From contig VGNE01000035.1 in NCBI GenBank assembly GCA_016866215.1, forward strand, positions 1 to 40,436: 40,436 nt of DNA. Reading direction: 5' to 3'. How positions within the stretch are numbered: the first letter of the stretch is position 1; each line of letters opens with the position of its first letter. The notes under the pieces were generated by a model. That model did not search any database and had not been told where the DNA came from. It saw only the letters and a program-made list of their open reading frames with translations. Source of the stretch: Chloroflexota bacterium (GTDB lineage: Bacteria; Chloroflexota; Anaerolineae; Anaerolineales; Villigracilaceae). Below are positions 1-7,885 of this stretch, in pieces. The position numbers and the translations under genes were made by a program.

Positions 1-82
1 ATCGATCCTTTGAACGTATCCCTGCTTGCATTGCCTGTTTTTCTTTCTTCGTCATCTTCCGTACATAGAGTGGATGTTTCAT
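1..82 (-). mobile_element. IS630-like transposase, N-terminal start only (cut by window edge)
   Basis: On the minus strand an ATG at 82 opens a frame that runs off the left edge after 27 residues (MKHPLYVRKMTKKEKQ..., ending in IRSKDR). The basic N-terminus, with a segment leading toward a helix-turn-helix, resembles the first residues of IS630/Tc1-mariner-type transposases as I remember them. It lies directly after the point where the AIPR-like frame ends, so the element probably inserted into that gene. Only 27 residues are visible, so the family call is tentative. Extending the sequence to the left should show the DDE domain and the other end of the element. Confidence 0.5.
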
Positions 83-104
83 GCCGTCTCTTATACCACT
101 TTTC

Positions 105-1229
105 CTAAATTCTTATCTGCTGTTGCACTAGACTACCTACAGTTTGTGCCCCATTGATTATTGACAACCCTTTGCAGTCAAAAAGCCCTGTTGTTTTCCC
201 AACTGTTCTTGCTGGCAATGGCTTAATGCTTCGAGACAAAATTGTGACACCATTATTGAAATAAATAAAATTTTCAGGCTCATTTTCAATAGTTCGCAAT
301 ATTCCAGAATTGATATCCGACAAACCTATGAAGTTTCTGATGTTTTCAGCAAATAACTTCTTTCTATTATTTTTCCACAAGAAAGCTAAGTCATATGCGG
401 AGATTTGACCATAATATGCAACAAATGGCTCGTCAATGGTTCCCCAATTTGATAGCGAAATTTCACTTTCTATTGGTTTCCCAGCTAATATCGTATTTAA
501 CGAGTCGTGCATTGATCTCAAATTAAAATCCGAAAAAAAAGCCCATTCGGTTGACTCGTTTAGAAATGCAATTAGGTCATTAATAACTCTTTGATTGTGA
601 ATTCCAAATCCTTTTCCAGTATAAGATAGTATGATGTTGAGTTTGATTTGACTATCACTGAAGGCATCTTTTATTACTGGTAATTTCTTCTGTAGTTTTT
701 CGTTAAATCTGTCATATTTTTCTTCAATTAAATCGGTAATCCCATTAGAGAACTTCCCCATTTCGCCTGTATCTGGTTCACCAGCTCCCTCGTCAATCAT
801 TTTTGATTGTACTAAATACAATAAATTTTGCTGATTGTCATAAAAAATAGCATCAATTCCATTGTCGTTATAGCCGTCGGTAATCGCGTTCGCCGATTCT
901 TCTATCGAGGCGGATGCATTGATATGCAAAGCGTAAGCGGCTAATGCTCTGGAGTAAAAATTTTTCGTAATTTCGGTGGTGGCACAAAGTAAGTGACGAT
1001 CCTCAACGCGAATTTCACGAATGAGCGAATGCCGTGAATTTCTTCTCTTTTCATTCGTAAAATTCGCCAATTCGCGCCATTCGTGTTCCAAGAACGAAGG
1101 TCGCGCATCGGCATCACTTACCAATAGACCACTACCCAGTTTTCCAGGAAATCGTTTCTTCTTTGACGGCGCGTGCCTTTTTAATTTCTTCTGCGTCTTC
1201 CAATAAAGTGACGATTTGCTCCCAAACAT
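105..1229 (-). pseudogene. AIPR-family (abortive infection/phage resistance) protein, truncated remnant
   Basis: The 374-codon frame contains an AIPR-like core from about residue 80 onward: a segment with NDNGIDAIFYD and YLVQSKM, then the signature stretch FIYFNNGVTIL followed by SIINGAQTVGSL near the C-terminus. AIPR proteins are usually 500-700 residues and continue well past this motif. Here the frame stops six residues later, where an IS630-like transposase begins, so the 3' half is lost. The first ~78 codons do not look like AIPR: codons 1-33 overlap an antitoxin-like ORF in another frame, and codons ~45-78 read through a palindromic element. The gene therefore seems damaged at both ends and is probably non-functional. 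The true original start cannot be placed. Confidence 0.7.
995..1093. repeat. Palindromic intergenic-type element inside the 5' end of the AIPR remnant
   Basis: Read on the minus strand, this stretch has arms beginning CACGAATGGCGCGAATT and ending ATTCGCTCATTCGTG, with AATTCGCG-like words repeated between them. It is AT/CG-word rich and translates to low-complexity, charged text unlike AIPR. It resembles the other dispersed palindromes of this window, such as those in the nuo gaps. The boundaries are approximate. Confidence 0.45.
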
Positions 1230-1311
1230 CTAAATCCACTACAACGGCGGATTGATGTCCATCAGGGCTTACAACGAATTTTATTGAGCTAAGAATATCG
1301 GTAACTGTCAT
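1132..1311 (-). CDS. Short antitoxin-like protein (59 aa), orphan
   Basis: On the minus strand an ATG at 1311 opens a 59-residue frame (MTVTDILSSIKFVV..., VVVDLDVWEQIVTLLEDAEEI, ending SWKTG). The pattern of an N-terminal strand, a D-x-WE helix and an acidic DAEE-K-AR tail is typical of small type II antitoxins found before RelE-like toxins in Chloroflexota and cyanobacteria (recalled, not searched). GAGGTG lies four bases before the ATG, and a TATAAT box is at 1330-1335. Such antitoxins usually continue about ten residues beyond SWK, so the C-terminus may be clipped. No toxin follows; the palindrome and AIPR remnant occupy that place. Confidence 0.55.
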   Translation of the reverse strand: MTVTDILSSIKFVVSPDGHQSAVVVDLDVWEQIVTLLEDAEEIKKARAVKEETISWKTG

Positions 1312-1329
1312 GTTTCACCTCATGACTCA

Positions 1330-1335
1330 ATTATA
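1330..1335 (-). promoter_or_regulatory. -10 box for the antitoxin-like ORF
   Basis: The minus strand reads TATAAT here, about 18 bases before the ATG at 1311. No clear -35 box is visible at 16-18 bases upstream, so this is a -10-only call. Confidence 0.4.
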
Positions 1336-1386
1336 GCCCTGTCACAAGTTGAATTCCCACTCGTGATGGAAATATCCGCGCTTTCG

Positions 1387-1428
1387 GAGACATGTCTGGG
1401 TGGCGGGACCTGATATCCGGCATGTCTC
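1387..1428. repeat. Inverted repeat upstream of the metallophosphoesterase promoter
   Basis: GAGACATG (1387-1394) pairs perfectly with CATGTCTC (1421-1428) across a 26-base GC-rich loop. It lies about 60 bases upstream of the predicted promoter at 1466-1496. It could be a dispersed repeat or a regulatory site; nothing in the sequence decides between them. Confidence 0.35.
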
Positions 1429-1465
1429 ATCTGCCCTGAGCAAGGTAGGCGACTTTTGCTTACCG

Positions 1466-1496
1466 TTGGCAAAAATCTTTCTTCGGGGGGTATAAT
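1466..1496 (+). promoter_or_regulatory. Predicted promoter of the metallophosphoesterase gene
   Basis: TTGGCA at 1466-1471 and TATAAT at 1491-1496 are separated by 19 bases, slightly longer than ideal. The predicted transcript would have a leader of about 75 bases before the GTG start at 1578. Confidence 0.45.
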
Positions 1497-1577
1497 TAAA
1501 TTCAATAGAAGTTGCACGGCTAAGATTGTCAAATTCAGCCATGCTTCGACATAGCTCAGCATAAGAAGGATTTGCAT

Positions 1578-2516
1578 GTGACAACTATCTTTTTTGCAAC
1601 AGATATACATGGGTCGGATATTTGCTGGAGCAAGTTTCTTAATGCGGGGAAGTTCTACAACGCCGATCAATTGATCCTCGGCGGGGACATGACGGGCAAG
1701 GCAGTTATCCCGTTTGTGCATCAGGGTGGGAAAAACTATCGCATCACTTTACTCGAACAGGTGTTTAATACAACGAACGATGAGGAATTGCAGGACATGG
1801 TCAAACGTGTCCGCAGCCGCGGCTATTATCCCTATATGACGAATCCAGATGAAATTGCTGAATTGGAAAATGATCCAGACCGCATCAGTGGGATTTTTCT
1901 TGCTGAAGTATTGAAAGTAGTACAGGAATGGATGGACCTGGCGGATAAAAAACTGGAAGGCACAGATATGAAGTTGTACTGCTGCCCGGGCAATGATGAC
2001 ATGGATGAAGTGGATGAGATCATTCGCGCGAGCAGAAGCGTGATCTTGGCTGAGGGGCAGGTCACTACCCTGAGCGGCCACGAGATGATCGCCTCAGGCT
2101 GGAGCAATCGCACCCCCTGGGACACGCACCGTGAAGAGGACGAGGACCAGCTCAAGGTCAGGTATGAGGCGATGACATCACAGTTGAAAGATCCGCACAA
2201 TGCCATCTTCAACATCCATGTGCCTCCGCATAAATCCAATCTGGATGAAGCGGCTGAATTGGATGAATCCCTGCGCCCGAAGATGGCAGGTCAGGCTCTA
2301 AAGCCTGTCGGCTCGACCGCATTGCGGCAATCCATTGAAGAGGTACAACCTCTGCTGGGTTTGCATGGACACATTCATGAAGGGCGCGGTGTTTCACGGA
2401 TTGGAAAAACCCTTTGTATAAATCCAGGCTCCATGTATGAACAGGGAACTTTGCTTGGTACGATTGTGAGACTTGGAAAGAAAAAGGTTGAAGATTACGT
2501 TTTGACAACAGGTTAA
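1578..2516 (+). CDS. Metallophosphoesterase (calcineurin-like phosphohydrolase)
   Basis: This is a cytoplasmic calcineurin-like phosphohydrolase of about 312 residues, substrate unknown. The ordered metal-binding motifs are present: ATDIHG at residues 7-12, GGDMTG at 35-40, a PGNDD motif near residue 145, NIHVPPH near 215, and LHGHIHEG near 260. These match the D-x-H, GDxx, GNxD, H and GHxH blocks that bind two metal ions in this superfamily. An in-frame TTG exists at 1572, but AAGGA at 1566-1570 sits one base from it and seven bases from the GTG at 1578, so GTG is preferred. The gene stands alone with its own promoter and is followed by a palindromic repeat. Confidence 0.88.
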   Translation: MTTIFFATDIHGSDICWSKFLNAGKFYNADQLILGGDMTGKAVIPFVHQGGKNYRITLLEQVFNTTNDEELQDMVKRVRSRGYYPYMTNPDEIAELENDPDRISGIFLAEVLKVVQEWMDLADKKLEGTDMKLYCCPGNDDMDEVDEIIRASRSVILAEGQVTTLSGHEMIASGWSNRTPWDTHREEDEDQLKVRYEAMTSQLKDPHNAIFNIHVPPHKSNLDEAAELDESLRPKMAGQALKPVGSTALRQSIEEVQPLLGLHGHIHEGRGVSRIGKTLCINPGSMYEQGTLLGTIVRLGKKKVEDYVLTTG

Positions 2517-2517
2517 T

Positions 2518-2566
2518 CCCCTCACCCCAACCCCTCTCCCTCAGGGAGAGGGGCAAGGGGAGAGGG
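2518..2566. repeat. Dispersed GC-rich palindrome, copy 1 (CCCTCACC family)
   Basis: The element has outer words CCCTCACCCC and GGGGAGAGGG and an inner hairpin CCCCTCTCCC-tca-GGGAGAGGGG. Related copies are at 6522-6601 and, inside murE, at 19594-19641. It fills the gap between the metallophosphoesterase and the permease. Confidence 0.75.
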
Positions 2567-2597
2567 TTTGAATAAAGACGCAAAAGAGGAGAATGTT

Positions 2598-4223
2598 ATG
2601 AGCAACTTGTTTGTCCGTAAGGCGACCGGCCTGGTACGTTCGTGGTCGGTTATGGACGCGTTTATCTACGCGTTGTTTTCCATCAACCTGATCACCCTCG
2701 GTTTGTACAGTTTCAGTCAGATGTACTACTTCGAGGGCGGCATGGTGAATGCGCTGATTATCAGCGCACTGTTCATATTCTTTGAAGTGATTGTGTATGC
2801 CGCGTTGATCTCCGTCATGCCTCGTTCTGGCGGCGATTACGTTTGGCAGAGCCGTATCCTCGGCGGCGCAGTCGGCTTCATCCTTGCTGTCACCGGCTGG
2901 TGGTTCATTTTGTGGCTGTGGGTGCCGTTGTATGGCGACATGTTCCGTCATATTGTGCTTGTGCCTTTGCTTGGCGTGTTTGGCGCAAAAGATCTTGCAT
3001 TGTGGTTTGCAGGCACACAAATGGGTTCATTCAGCGCTTCAATCATCACACTTGCCATTGTCAGTGGCTTCATCATGCTTGGCATGAAAACCTATGCGCG
3101 CATTCAGAAGTTTTCTTTCTATGGCGGCATGTTGGGACTTCTCATTGTTATTGGATTATTGCTGATGGGGTCCCCCGCAGCCTTCACGGCAGGGTTGGAA
3201 TCGAACGCAACCTCCATGTTTGGAGCAGCGCCCGGTGTGTATGACGCCACCGTCACCCTCGGTACCGAAGCCGGCGCGATCACACCTTTTAGCGGCGGCT
3301 CACTGGCTGTGATTTTCCTTGTGATCCCCTATATGGTCTTTTTCAATTTATGGCCGAATTGGGGCGCGACCCTTTATGGTGAAGTGCGCGGGGCAACGGA
3401 TTTCAAACGCAACGTGGCTGGCATGGGCTGGGCGCTCGGAATTACAACCGTACTCGGCATCATTTTGCTCTTTGCCATCCGCAATACCATTGGCTGGGAT
3501 TTTTATGTTCAAGCCGGCGGCGCATGGTGGAATTATGCCTGGGGTTACAGTGAAGTGGCGCCTGCGCTCCCCGTCTGGCCGTATCCTGCCATGCTGGCTG
3601 CATTCCTTACCACGAATAAATTCGTACAGTTCCTGGTGATTGCACTGATGAGTTTGTGGTGGTTTGGTTGGTGCGCGACGGTCTTCCTTTCCTCCACGCG
3701 TGTCATCTTTGCCGCTGCGTTTGACCGCCTGCTTCCCGAATCGGTTGCAAAATTGGATGAACGTACAGGCACACCCGTCAATGCGCTTTTGTTGATGATC
3801 GTTCCATCGGTCTTTGTGGCGTATCTATTTGCGTTCAATATCGCCAATTTCCAGACTCTGACGCTTTGTTCCACATTGGTCATTGCAGTGACATTCCTTG
3901 GGACCACCATCTCCGCAATTGTGCTTCCGTACACCAAGCCTGATCTCTACAAGGCATCGCCCATTGCCAAATATAAACTGCTTGGTTTACCGATGATCTC
4001 TGTTGCCGGCGTTATCTTTGGCGGCTTCCTTGTGTACCTGCTCTATCAGTGGATTATTGACCCGAATGGTCTGTATGGTATTGGAATTAAAAATACCAGC
4101 TCGGTCTATTATATGCTTGGCAATTACGTACTTGCCGCCGTTATTTATTTCGGCTTCAAGTCCTACCGCAAGAGCAAAGGCATTGACCTGAACAAAGTGC
4201 AGGCTGAAATTCCAGTTGAGTAG
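2598..4223 (+). CDS. APC-superfamily amino acid permease
   Basis: This is an integral membrane transporter of about 541 residues, probably with 12 helices, likely moving an amino acid or related amine by proton symport or exchange. The N-terminal region has the APC layout: a first helix after SWSVMDAFIYALF, then the conserved PRSGGDYVWQSR loop before the third helix, as in prokaryotic APC permeases. Long hydrophobic blocks alternate with short charged loops to the C-terminus. An earlier in-frame TTG at 2568 is rejected because GAGGAG (2586-2591) sits six bases before ATG 2598. The substrate cannot be told from sequence. The gene lies between two repeat elements and seems to be a single transcription unit. 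Confidence 0.85.
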   Translation: MSNLFVRKATGLVRSWSVMDAFIYALFSINLITLGLYSFSQMYYFEGGMVNALIISALFIFFEVIVYAALISVMPRSGGDYVWQSRILGGAVGFILAVTGWWFILWLWVPLYGDMFRHIVLVPLLGVFGAKDLALWFAGTQMGSFSASIITLAIVSGFIMLGMKTYARIQKFSFYGGMLGLLIVIGLLLMGSPAAFTAGLESNATSMFGAAPGVYDATVTLGTEAGAITPFSGGSLAVIFLVIPYMVFFNLWPNWGATLYGEVRGATDFKRNVAGMGWALGITTVLGIILLFAIRNTIGWDFYVQAGGAWWNYAWGYSEVAPALPVWPYPAMLAAFLTTNKFVQFLVIALMSLWWFGWCATVFLSSTRVIFAAAFDRLLPESVAKLDERTGTPVNALLLMIVPSVFVAYLFAFNIANFQTLTLCSTLVIAVTFLGTTISAIVLPYTKPDLYKASPIAKYKLLGLPMISVAGVIFGGFLVYLLYQWIIDPNGLYGIGIKNTSSVYYMLGNYVLAAVIYFGFKSYRKSKGIDLNKVQAEIPVE

Positions 4224-4234
4224 GTTATGAATAA

Positions 4235-4272
4235 AAGGGACGGTCACCCGCTTTGCGAGGTGACTGTCCCTT
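4235..4272. repeat. Hairpin repeat of the GGTGACTGTC family
   Basis: AAGGGACGGTCACC (4235-4248) pairs with GGTGACTGTCCCTT (4259-4272), 13 of 14 positions Watson-Crick and one G-T. A close relative, a perfect 33-bp palindrome, is at 29008-29040. No T-run follows, so it looks like a REP-type element more than a terminator, although it could protect the permease mRNA 3' end. Confidence 0.65.
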
Positions 4273-4285
4273 AATAGGTGGATGG

Positions 4286-5041
4286 ATGGCGATCACATCA
4301 CAAGAGATCCTGGCAGAAATGACCCGTCTTGTCGCCGCGGCGGAGGCGAAAAACATCCAACTCCGAGCGATCGGCGGGTTGGCTGTGCAGGCGCATAATA
4401 AAAAAAACCATCCGCTGTTTATCCGCGAGTTTGCCGACCTTGATTTTGTGGTCGCAAAAAAACAACGCCGTGAGTTTGAAACTTTCATGCCCGAGGTGGG
4501 GTACAGCCCTGACAGGCAGTTTAATATCCTGAACGGCGCAACAAGACAGATTTATTTTGACGACAAAACCGACATGAAGGTCGATATCTTCGTCGGTGAT
4601 TTTGAAATGTGCCACAAGATTCCCCTCGAAGAGCGCCTGACCTTTGACCCCGTCACCATTCCGCTGGCGGAGTTGTTGCTATCCAAGGCGCAGATCGTGG
4701 AACTCAACCGCAAAGACGCGCTCGATATAACCTCCATTTTGTTGAATAATGAAACCGGCAAGGATGACCGCGATAAGATCAATTTGCAAATCCTCGCCCA
4801 TCTGTGCGGACAGGATTGGGGTTTGTATAAAACCACGTCCATTAATCTGGATCGTGTGATTGACCTGGTCAGCGAGAAAGATATAAGCCTGACACAAGAT
4901 GAACGTGAACTCATCATTGGACGTGTGCATGCCATTCAAAAAACATTTGAAGAAATGCAAAAACCAATTGCCTGGCAGTTGCGTGATCGCGTCGGCACCC
5001 GCGTGAAGTGGTATATTGAAGTGGAGGAAGTGAATCGGTGA
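4286..5041 (+). CDS. Nucleotidyltransferase-like protein (Pol beta/AbiEii-type fold)
   Basis: This 251-residue soluble protein has the spaced marks of a minimal nucleotidyltransferase domain: AIGGLAV at 28-34, ADLDFVV at 50-56 (a D-x-D pair), and a third acidic residue in KVDIFVG (D100). After that comes IPLAELLLSKAQIV, a stretch common in AbiEii-like and related proteins. The C-terminal half is helical and charged. Its role could be a toxin-like nucleotidyltransferase or a housekeeping modifier; no antitoxin-like partner is seen. The TTG at 4253 falls inside a hairpin repeat, so ATG 4286, preceded by AGGTGG, is the better start. The stop overlaps the GTG of the next small gene, indicating translational coupling. 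Confidence 0.6.
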   Translation: MAITSQEILAEMTRLVAAAEAKNIQLRAIGGLAVQAHNKKNHPLFIREFADLDFVVAKKQRREFETFMPEVGYSPDRQFNILNGATRQIYFDDKTDMKVDIFVGDFEMCHKIPLEERLTFDPVTIPLAELLLSKAQIVELNRKDALDITSILLNNETGKDDRDKINLQILAHLCGQDWGLYKTTSINLDRVIDLVSEKDISLTQDERELIIGRVHAIQKTFEEMQKPIAWQLRDRVGTRVKWYIEVEEVNR

Positions 5042-5181
5042 GCAAGCGCCTTCGCCTTATCCTCACAATTATTATTCTTACCCTCTCCATCTTCCTTTTA
5101 GTTTGGGGATATTTGCCCAACCCTCATGTGACTCTTGAACGGATCATCCTGCCAGCAGAGATGCAGATTCCCACACCCTGA
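5038..5181 (+). CDS. Small single-helix membrane protein (47 aa)
   Basis: A GTG at 5038 overlaps the TGA of the nucleotidyltransferase-like gene (GTGA) and opens a 47-residue frame. It has a short basic N-terminus (MSKRLRLI), one hydrophobic helix of about 17 residues (TIIILTLSIFLLVWGYL), and a C-terminal tail ending in PTP. This could be a membrane anchor peptide or an uncleaved signal-anchor. No family is recognised. The stop-start overlap with the gene before it and the close spacing to the one after suggest co-translation. It could also be the 5' part of the following gene if a frameshift occurred near 5178. Confidence 0.5.
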   Translation: MSKRLRLILTIIILTLSIFLLVWGYLPNPHVTLERIILPAEMQIPTP

Positions 5182-5210
5182 CCGCTTCATTCCTGTCCCT
5201 TGCCTGTCTC

Positions 5211-5978
5211 TTGATCAGTGGACCTTTTTCTTCGCGTAACAATTTTCTCATCACCTCCGCATTGACGGTTATTATAGGGTTGTATGCATGTGGCGAGGCA
5301 GCGCCTGCCACAACGGAACCTTCCGATTCGCCAACTTTTCCCGTGCCTGCTCCTGTTACACAAACTGCGGCGCCGATCATTGTCTCGCCATCACAAATAT
5401 CGCCCACGCAAATCGCCGCCGCGCCTGCCATCCTTGAAACACGCCGTCTAACTCTGGAGTATCCCCCAAAGATGAAGGCTGGAGCGGAAGGGGATATTGT
5501 CCGATTAACGCTCGAGGTGGATGATCTGGGCAATATCACACCAACCGCCCAAATTGGGGGCAGCATCGTTACAGGCGAAGTGGTTGAGATTCCCAATTTG
5601 TATGAAACGCATTTCGTCACTGCGGAAGCGCATATTGATCTGGCGGGAGTGGAAGTTCAGCCCTCCGGCTCGATATATGAACCGATGAAGCCCGGCCAGT
5701 CGGTGACTTTTTACTGGAGCATTCGTCCGCAAGAGACGGGGATCTATCGCGGCACAGTCTGGCTGCATTTGAACTTTGAGAGTCTCTCAACGGGAGAGGC
5801 AAGCCGAATTGCCGTATCCGCTCAAATCGTCGAGATAGAAGCGGTGGACTTCTTCGGGCTGTCAGTCAACCTGGCGCGTACTTCTGGGGTGATCGGATCA
5901 ATCGTCGGTGGAGTCGTCGGGTTTCCATTCATCGAAGATATTATCAAGGTTTTGTTCAGACGAAGAAAAAGAAAGTAA
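5211..5978 (+). CDS. Secreted/lipoprotein-like protein of unknown function
   Basis: This protein is about 255 residues. A hydrophobic segment ending LYAC resembles a lipobox, followed by a Pro/Thr/Ser-rich linker typical of exported Chloroflexota proteins. A central region of roughly 130 residues is rich in beta-type text (GDIVRLTLEVDD, VTFYWSIRPQETGIYRGTVWLHL). The C-terminus has a Gly-rich hydrophobic stretch and a basic tail (RRRKRK), which suggests a second membrane contact. No known family is recognised. The TTG start has no good ribosome-binding site; a CTG at 5178, overlapping the upstream stop, would add 11 residues. The start is therefore uncertain. Confidence 0.5.
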   Translation: MISGPFSSRNNFLITSALTVIIGLYACGEAAPATTEPSDSPTFPVPAPVTQTAAPIIVSPSQISPTQIAAAPAILETRRLTLEYPPKMKAGAEGDIVRLTLEVDDLGNITPTAQIGGSIVTGEVVEIPNLYETHFVTAEAHIDLAGVEVQPSGSIYEPMKPGQSVTFYWSIRPQETGIYRGTVWLHLNFESLSTGEASRIAVSAQIVEIEAVDFFGLSVNLARTSGVIGSIVGGVVGFPFIEDIIKVLFRRRKRK

Positions 5979-6056
5979 TTGGGAAGGGCGGGAAAATATA
6001 TGACGAATATCACCCAAAAAATTGACATGCTATCATGGGGACTGGTTTGTTCTATA

Positions 6057-6065
6057 TGGTACAAT
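6057..6065 (+). promoter_or_regulatory. Extended -10 promoter element for nuoA
   Basis: TG at 6057-6058 is followed after one base by TACAAT (6060-6065), the extended -10 layout. Transcription would start near 6072 and leave a leader of about 32 bases. A TTGACA at 6022-6027 is too far away to act as its -35. Confidence 0.4.
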
Positions 6066-6103
6066 TTTGCCGCTTACAAGACTTTTCATGACGGAGCATG
6101 TAA

Positions 6104-6457
6104 ATGAACGAGTGGCTTTATGTTGGCTTATTTTTTATTGTTGGTTTGATCATCCCAGTGGGCGCAATCGGCGTCGCGTGGATACTGGGTCCCAAGAAAC
6201 CCAATCCCATCAAGCAATCAACTTATGAGTGCGGCATTGAACCCATTGGCGAAGGCTGGGTGCAGTTCAAGGCGCAGTATTATATTTTCGCGTTGGTCTT
6301 TCTCGTGTTCGATGTGGAAACTGTTTTCCTTTTTCCCTGGGCTGTGAAATTAGGTCAATTGGGTTTGTTTGCCGTTGTGGAAGGCATTATCTTCATTCTT
6401 ATCCTCATTGCGGGACTGGTTTATACATGGCGCAAGGGGATGTTGGAGTGGGTGTAA
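6104..6457 (+). CDS. nuoA: NADH-quinone oxidoreductase subunit A
   Basis: NuoA is a small membrane subunit of complex I at the joint between the peripheral arm and the proton-pumping arm. The 117-residue protein has three predicted helices and the diagnostic loop STYECGIEP at about 43-51, followed by the FKAQYYIFALVFLVFDVETVF block, both conserved in NuoA/ND3. Length is normal for the family. GGAG precedes the ATG by about seven bases. In most bacteria nuoB, C and D follow; here a hairpin terminator, a repeat and then nuoH follow instead, so nuoA may be transcribed mostly alone. Confidence 0.96.
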   Translation: MNEWLYVGLFFIVGLIIPVGAIGVAWILGPKKPNPIKQSTYECGIEPIGEGWVQFKAQYYIFALVFLVFDVETVFLFPWAVKLGQLGLFAVVEGIIFILILIAGLVYTWRKGMLEWV

Positions 6458-6474
6458 TTTATATATAAAGGTAG

Positions 6475-6512
6475 AAAAGGCTGATGGGATTTTTCCTTTC
6501 AGCCTTTTCTTT
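6475..6512 (+). terminator. Hairpin terminator/attenuator after nuoA
   Basis: AAAAGGCTGA (6475-6484) pairs perfectly with TCAGCCTTTT (6499-6508) across a 14-base loop, and CTTTG follows. The A-rich 5' arm and T-rich 3' arm fit an intrinsic terminator, though the T-run is interrupted. It would at least reduce read-through into nuoH. Confidence 0.6.
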
Positions 6513-6521
6513 GTGTAAAAG

Positions 6522-6601
6522 CCCTCACCCTATCCCTCTCCCGAAGGGAGAGGGGACTCCCTTCCCTTTCGGCACACTTGCGCGAGGGTTGGGGATGAGG
6601 G
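6522..6601. repeat. Dispersed GC-rich palindrome, copy 2 (CCCTCACC family)
   Basis: This copy starts CCCTCACCC and ends GGGATGAGGG, with an inner hairpin CCCTCTCCC-gaa-GGGAGAGGG. It is longer than copies 1 and 3 because extra sequence separates the inner hairpin from the right arm. It fills the nuoA-nuoH gap. Confidence 0.75.
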
Positions 6602-6617
6602 AAAACAGGAGTAACTT

Positions 6618-7811
6618 ATGAATTTTTGGAATGATCCTCTTAAAGTAGCCGCGGATTGGCTGACAGGCATACTGACTGGCTGGGGCATGAACGATGTTGC
6701 AGCTCATGTGCTGGTGGCTTTCCTCGGCGTGCTGGTACTCATCACCATTTTGATGGTGATCGATATCTTCCTTGTGTGGATCGAACGCAAGGTGGTTTCT
6801 CGTTTTCAGGATCGTATTGGTCCCAACCGGGTGGGTCCTTTCGGTTTGATCCAGCCATTCGCAGACATCATCAAACTGATGATTAAAGAAGACACCACGC
6901 CTGATGGCGCGGACAAGGTTGTGTACAACATCGCGCCAATGCTTTCGATGATGTCTGTGCTCATTTTGTGGGCGGTTGTGCCGCTTGCGCCCGTCATGCT
7001 CGGCGTGGACTTGAACATTGGCGTGCTTTTCATTATTGCGGCGGGTTCAATCGGTACGCTTTCCATTATCATGGCAGGCTGGTCATCGAACAATAAGTTC
7101 TCGGTGATTGGCGCGTTCCGTTGTGTGGCTGTGATGGTCTCGTTTGAAATTCCCATGCTTGCGACTTTGCTCATCCCAACCATCTTCTCCGGGTCAATGG
7201 GCACGAACGCCATCATTCAAAGTCAGGATATCTGGTTCGTTCTGCTTTCGCCATTAGCCGCATTGATCTTTCTGATCGCGGCAATTGCGGAATTAGGCCG
7301 CGCGCCATTCGATCTTGCCGAGGGTGAATCAGAGTTGGTCTCTGGCTACAACATCGAATATTCGGGCATGAAGTTCGGTATGTTCTACGCGGGCGAACTT
7401 TTGCATGCCTTCACATTTGGCGGCTTCTGGTCAATCATGTTTTTCGGCGGCTATCGCTTCTTTGGTTTGGAGCAGGTCAGCCCATTCCTCGCCATCGCGA
7501 TCATCTTGTTCAAGGCTCTCGTTGGTTACTGGATCATCATGTGGGTCAAATACACTGTGATGCGTATCCGTATTGATCAGATGCTTGCCTTTAATTGGAA
7601 GTTTCTCACGCCTGTTGCTTTCGTGCTTGTGATGGTGACTGCGTTGATGAATGCGCTTCTGCGCGGCGCTGGCAGCTGGCTCTACGTCACGGGCATGATC
7701 CTCTCGAATATTATTATCGCGTGGGTCTCGCTGGAGATCGTCCGTTCGGTGAGCAAAAAGGAACGCGAGCGAGTGGAAGGCTTGAAGGCTATGGAAGTTG
7801 CTCATCATTAG
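6618..7811 (+). CDS. nuoH: NADH-quinone oxidoreductase subunit H
   Basis: NuoH is the membrane subunit that forms part of the quinone-binding chamber and joins the peripheral arm to the proton-pumping arm. The 397-residue protein has about eight predicted helices. Diagnostic motifs are the ERK...GPNRVGPFG loop at about 56-76 and the acidic quinone-site loop AELGRAPFDLAEGESEL at 224-240. The C-terminus ends in a charged tail (SKKERERVEG). AGGAG stands six bases before the ATG. NuoI, normally found between H and J, is missing, and a palindromic spacer lies in that place. Confidence 0.96.
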   Translation: MNFWNDPLKVAADWLTGILTGWGMNDVAAHVLVAFLGVLVLITILMVIDIFLVWIERKVVSRFQDRIGPNRVGPFGLIQPFADIIKLMIKEDTTPDGADKVVYNIAPMLSMMSVLILWAVVPLAPVMLGVDLNIGVLFIIAAGSIGTLSIIMAGWSSNNKFSVIGAFRCVAVMVSFEIPMLATLLIPTIFSGSMGTNAIIQSQDIWFVLLSPLAALIFLIAAIAELGRAPFDLAEGESELVSGYNIEYSGMKFGMFYAGELLHAFTFGGFWSIMFFGGYRFFGLEQVSPFLAIAIILFKALVGYWIIMWVKYTVMRIRIDQMLAFNWKFLTPVAFVLVMVTALMNALLRGAGSWLYVTGMILSNIIIAWVSLEIVRSVSKKERERVEGLKAMEVAHH

Positions 7812-7814
7812 ACT

Positions 7815-7872
7815 TGAGTCTTTTACGGATCACGGAATACGTATTACGTAATTCGTAAAACGTAAACTTAGG
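7815..7872. repeat. Palindromic ACGTATTACG-type spacer, nuoH-nuoJ gap
   Basis: The gap is built of words such as AATACGTATTACGTAATTCG flanked by TTTACG and CGTAAA, giving overlapping inverted repeats. Similar words recur at 8848-8932 and 12604-12680. Confidence 0.55.
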
Positions 7873-7885
7873 AAATGGAAATCTT

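Noticed and set aside
1342-1721. Minus-strand ORFs opposite the metallophosphoesterase promoter and 5' end
   Set aside because: They overlap a well-supported promoter and gene on the other strand, and their text is low in recognisable motifs.
4235-4272. Intrinsic terminator for the APC permease
   Set aside because: The hairpin is strong but no T-run follows in the plus direction, and a perfect relative occurs at 29008-29040, so a dispersed repeat is the better reading.
6022-6027. TTGACA as the -35 box of nuoA
   Set aside because: The nearest -10-like sequence (6060-6065) is 32 bases away, far beyond the usual 16-19.
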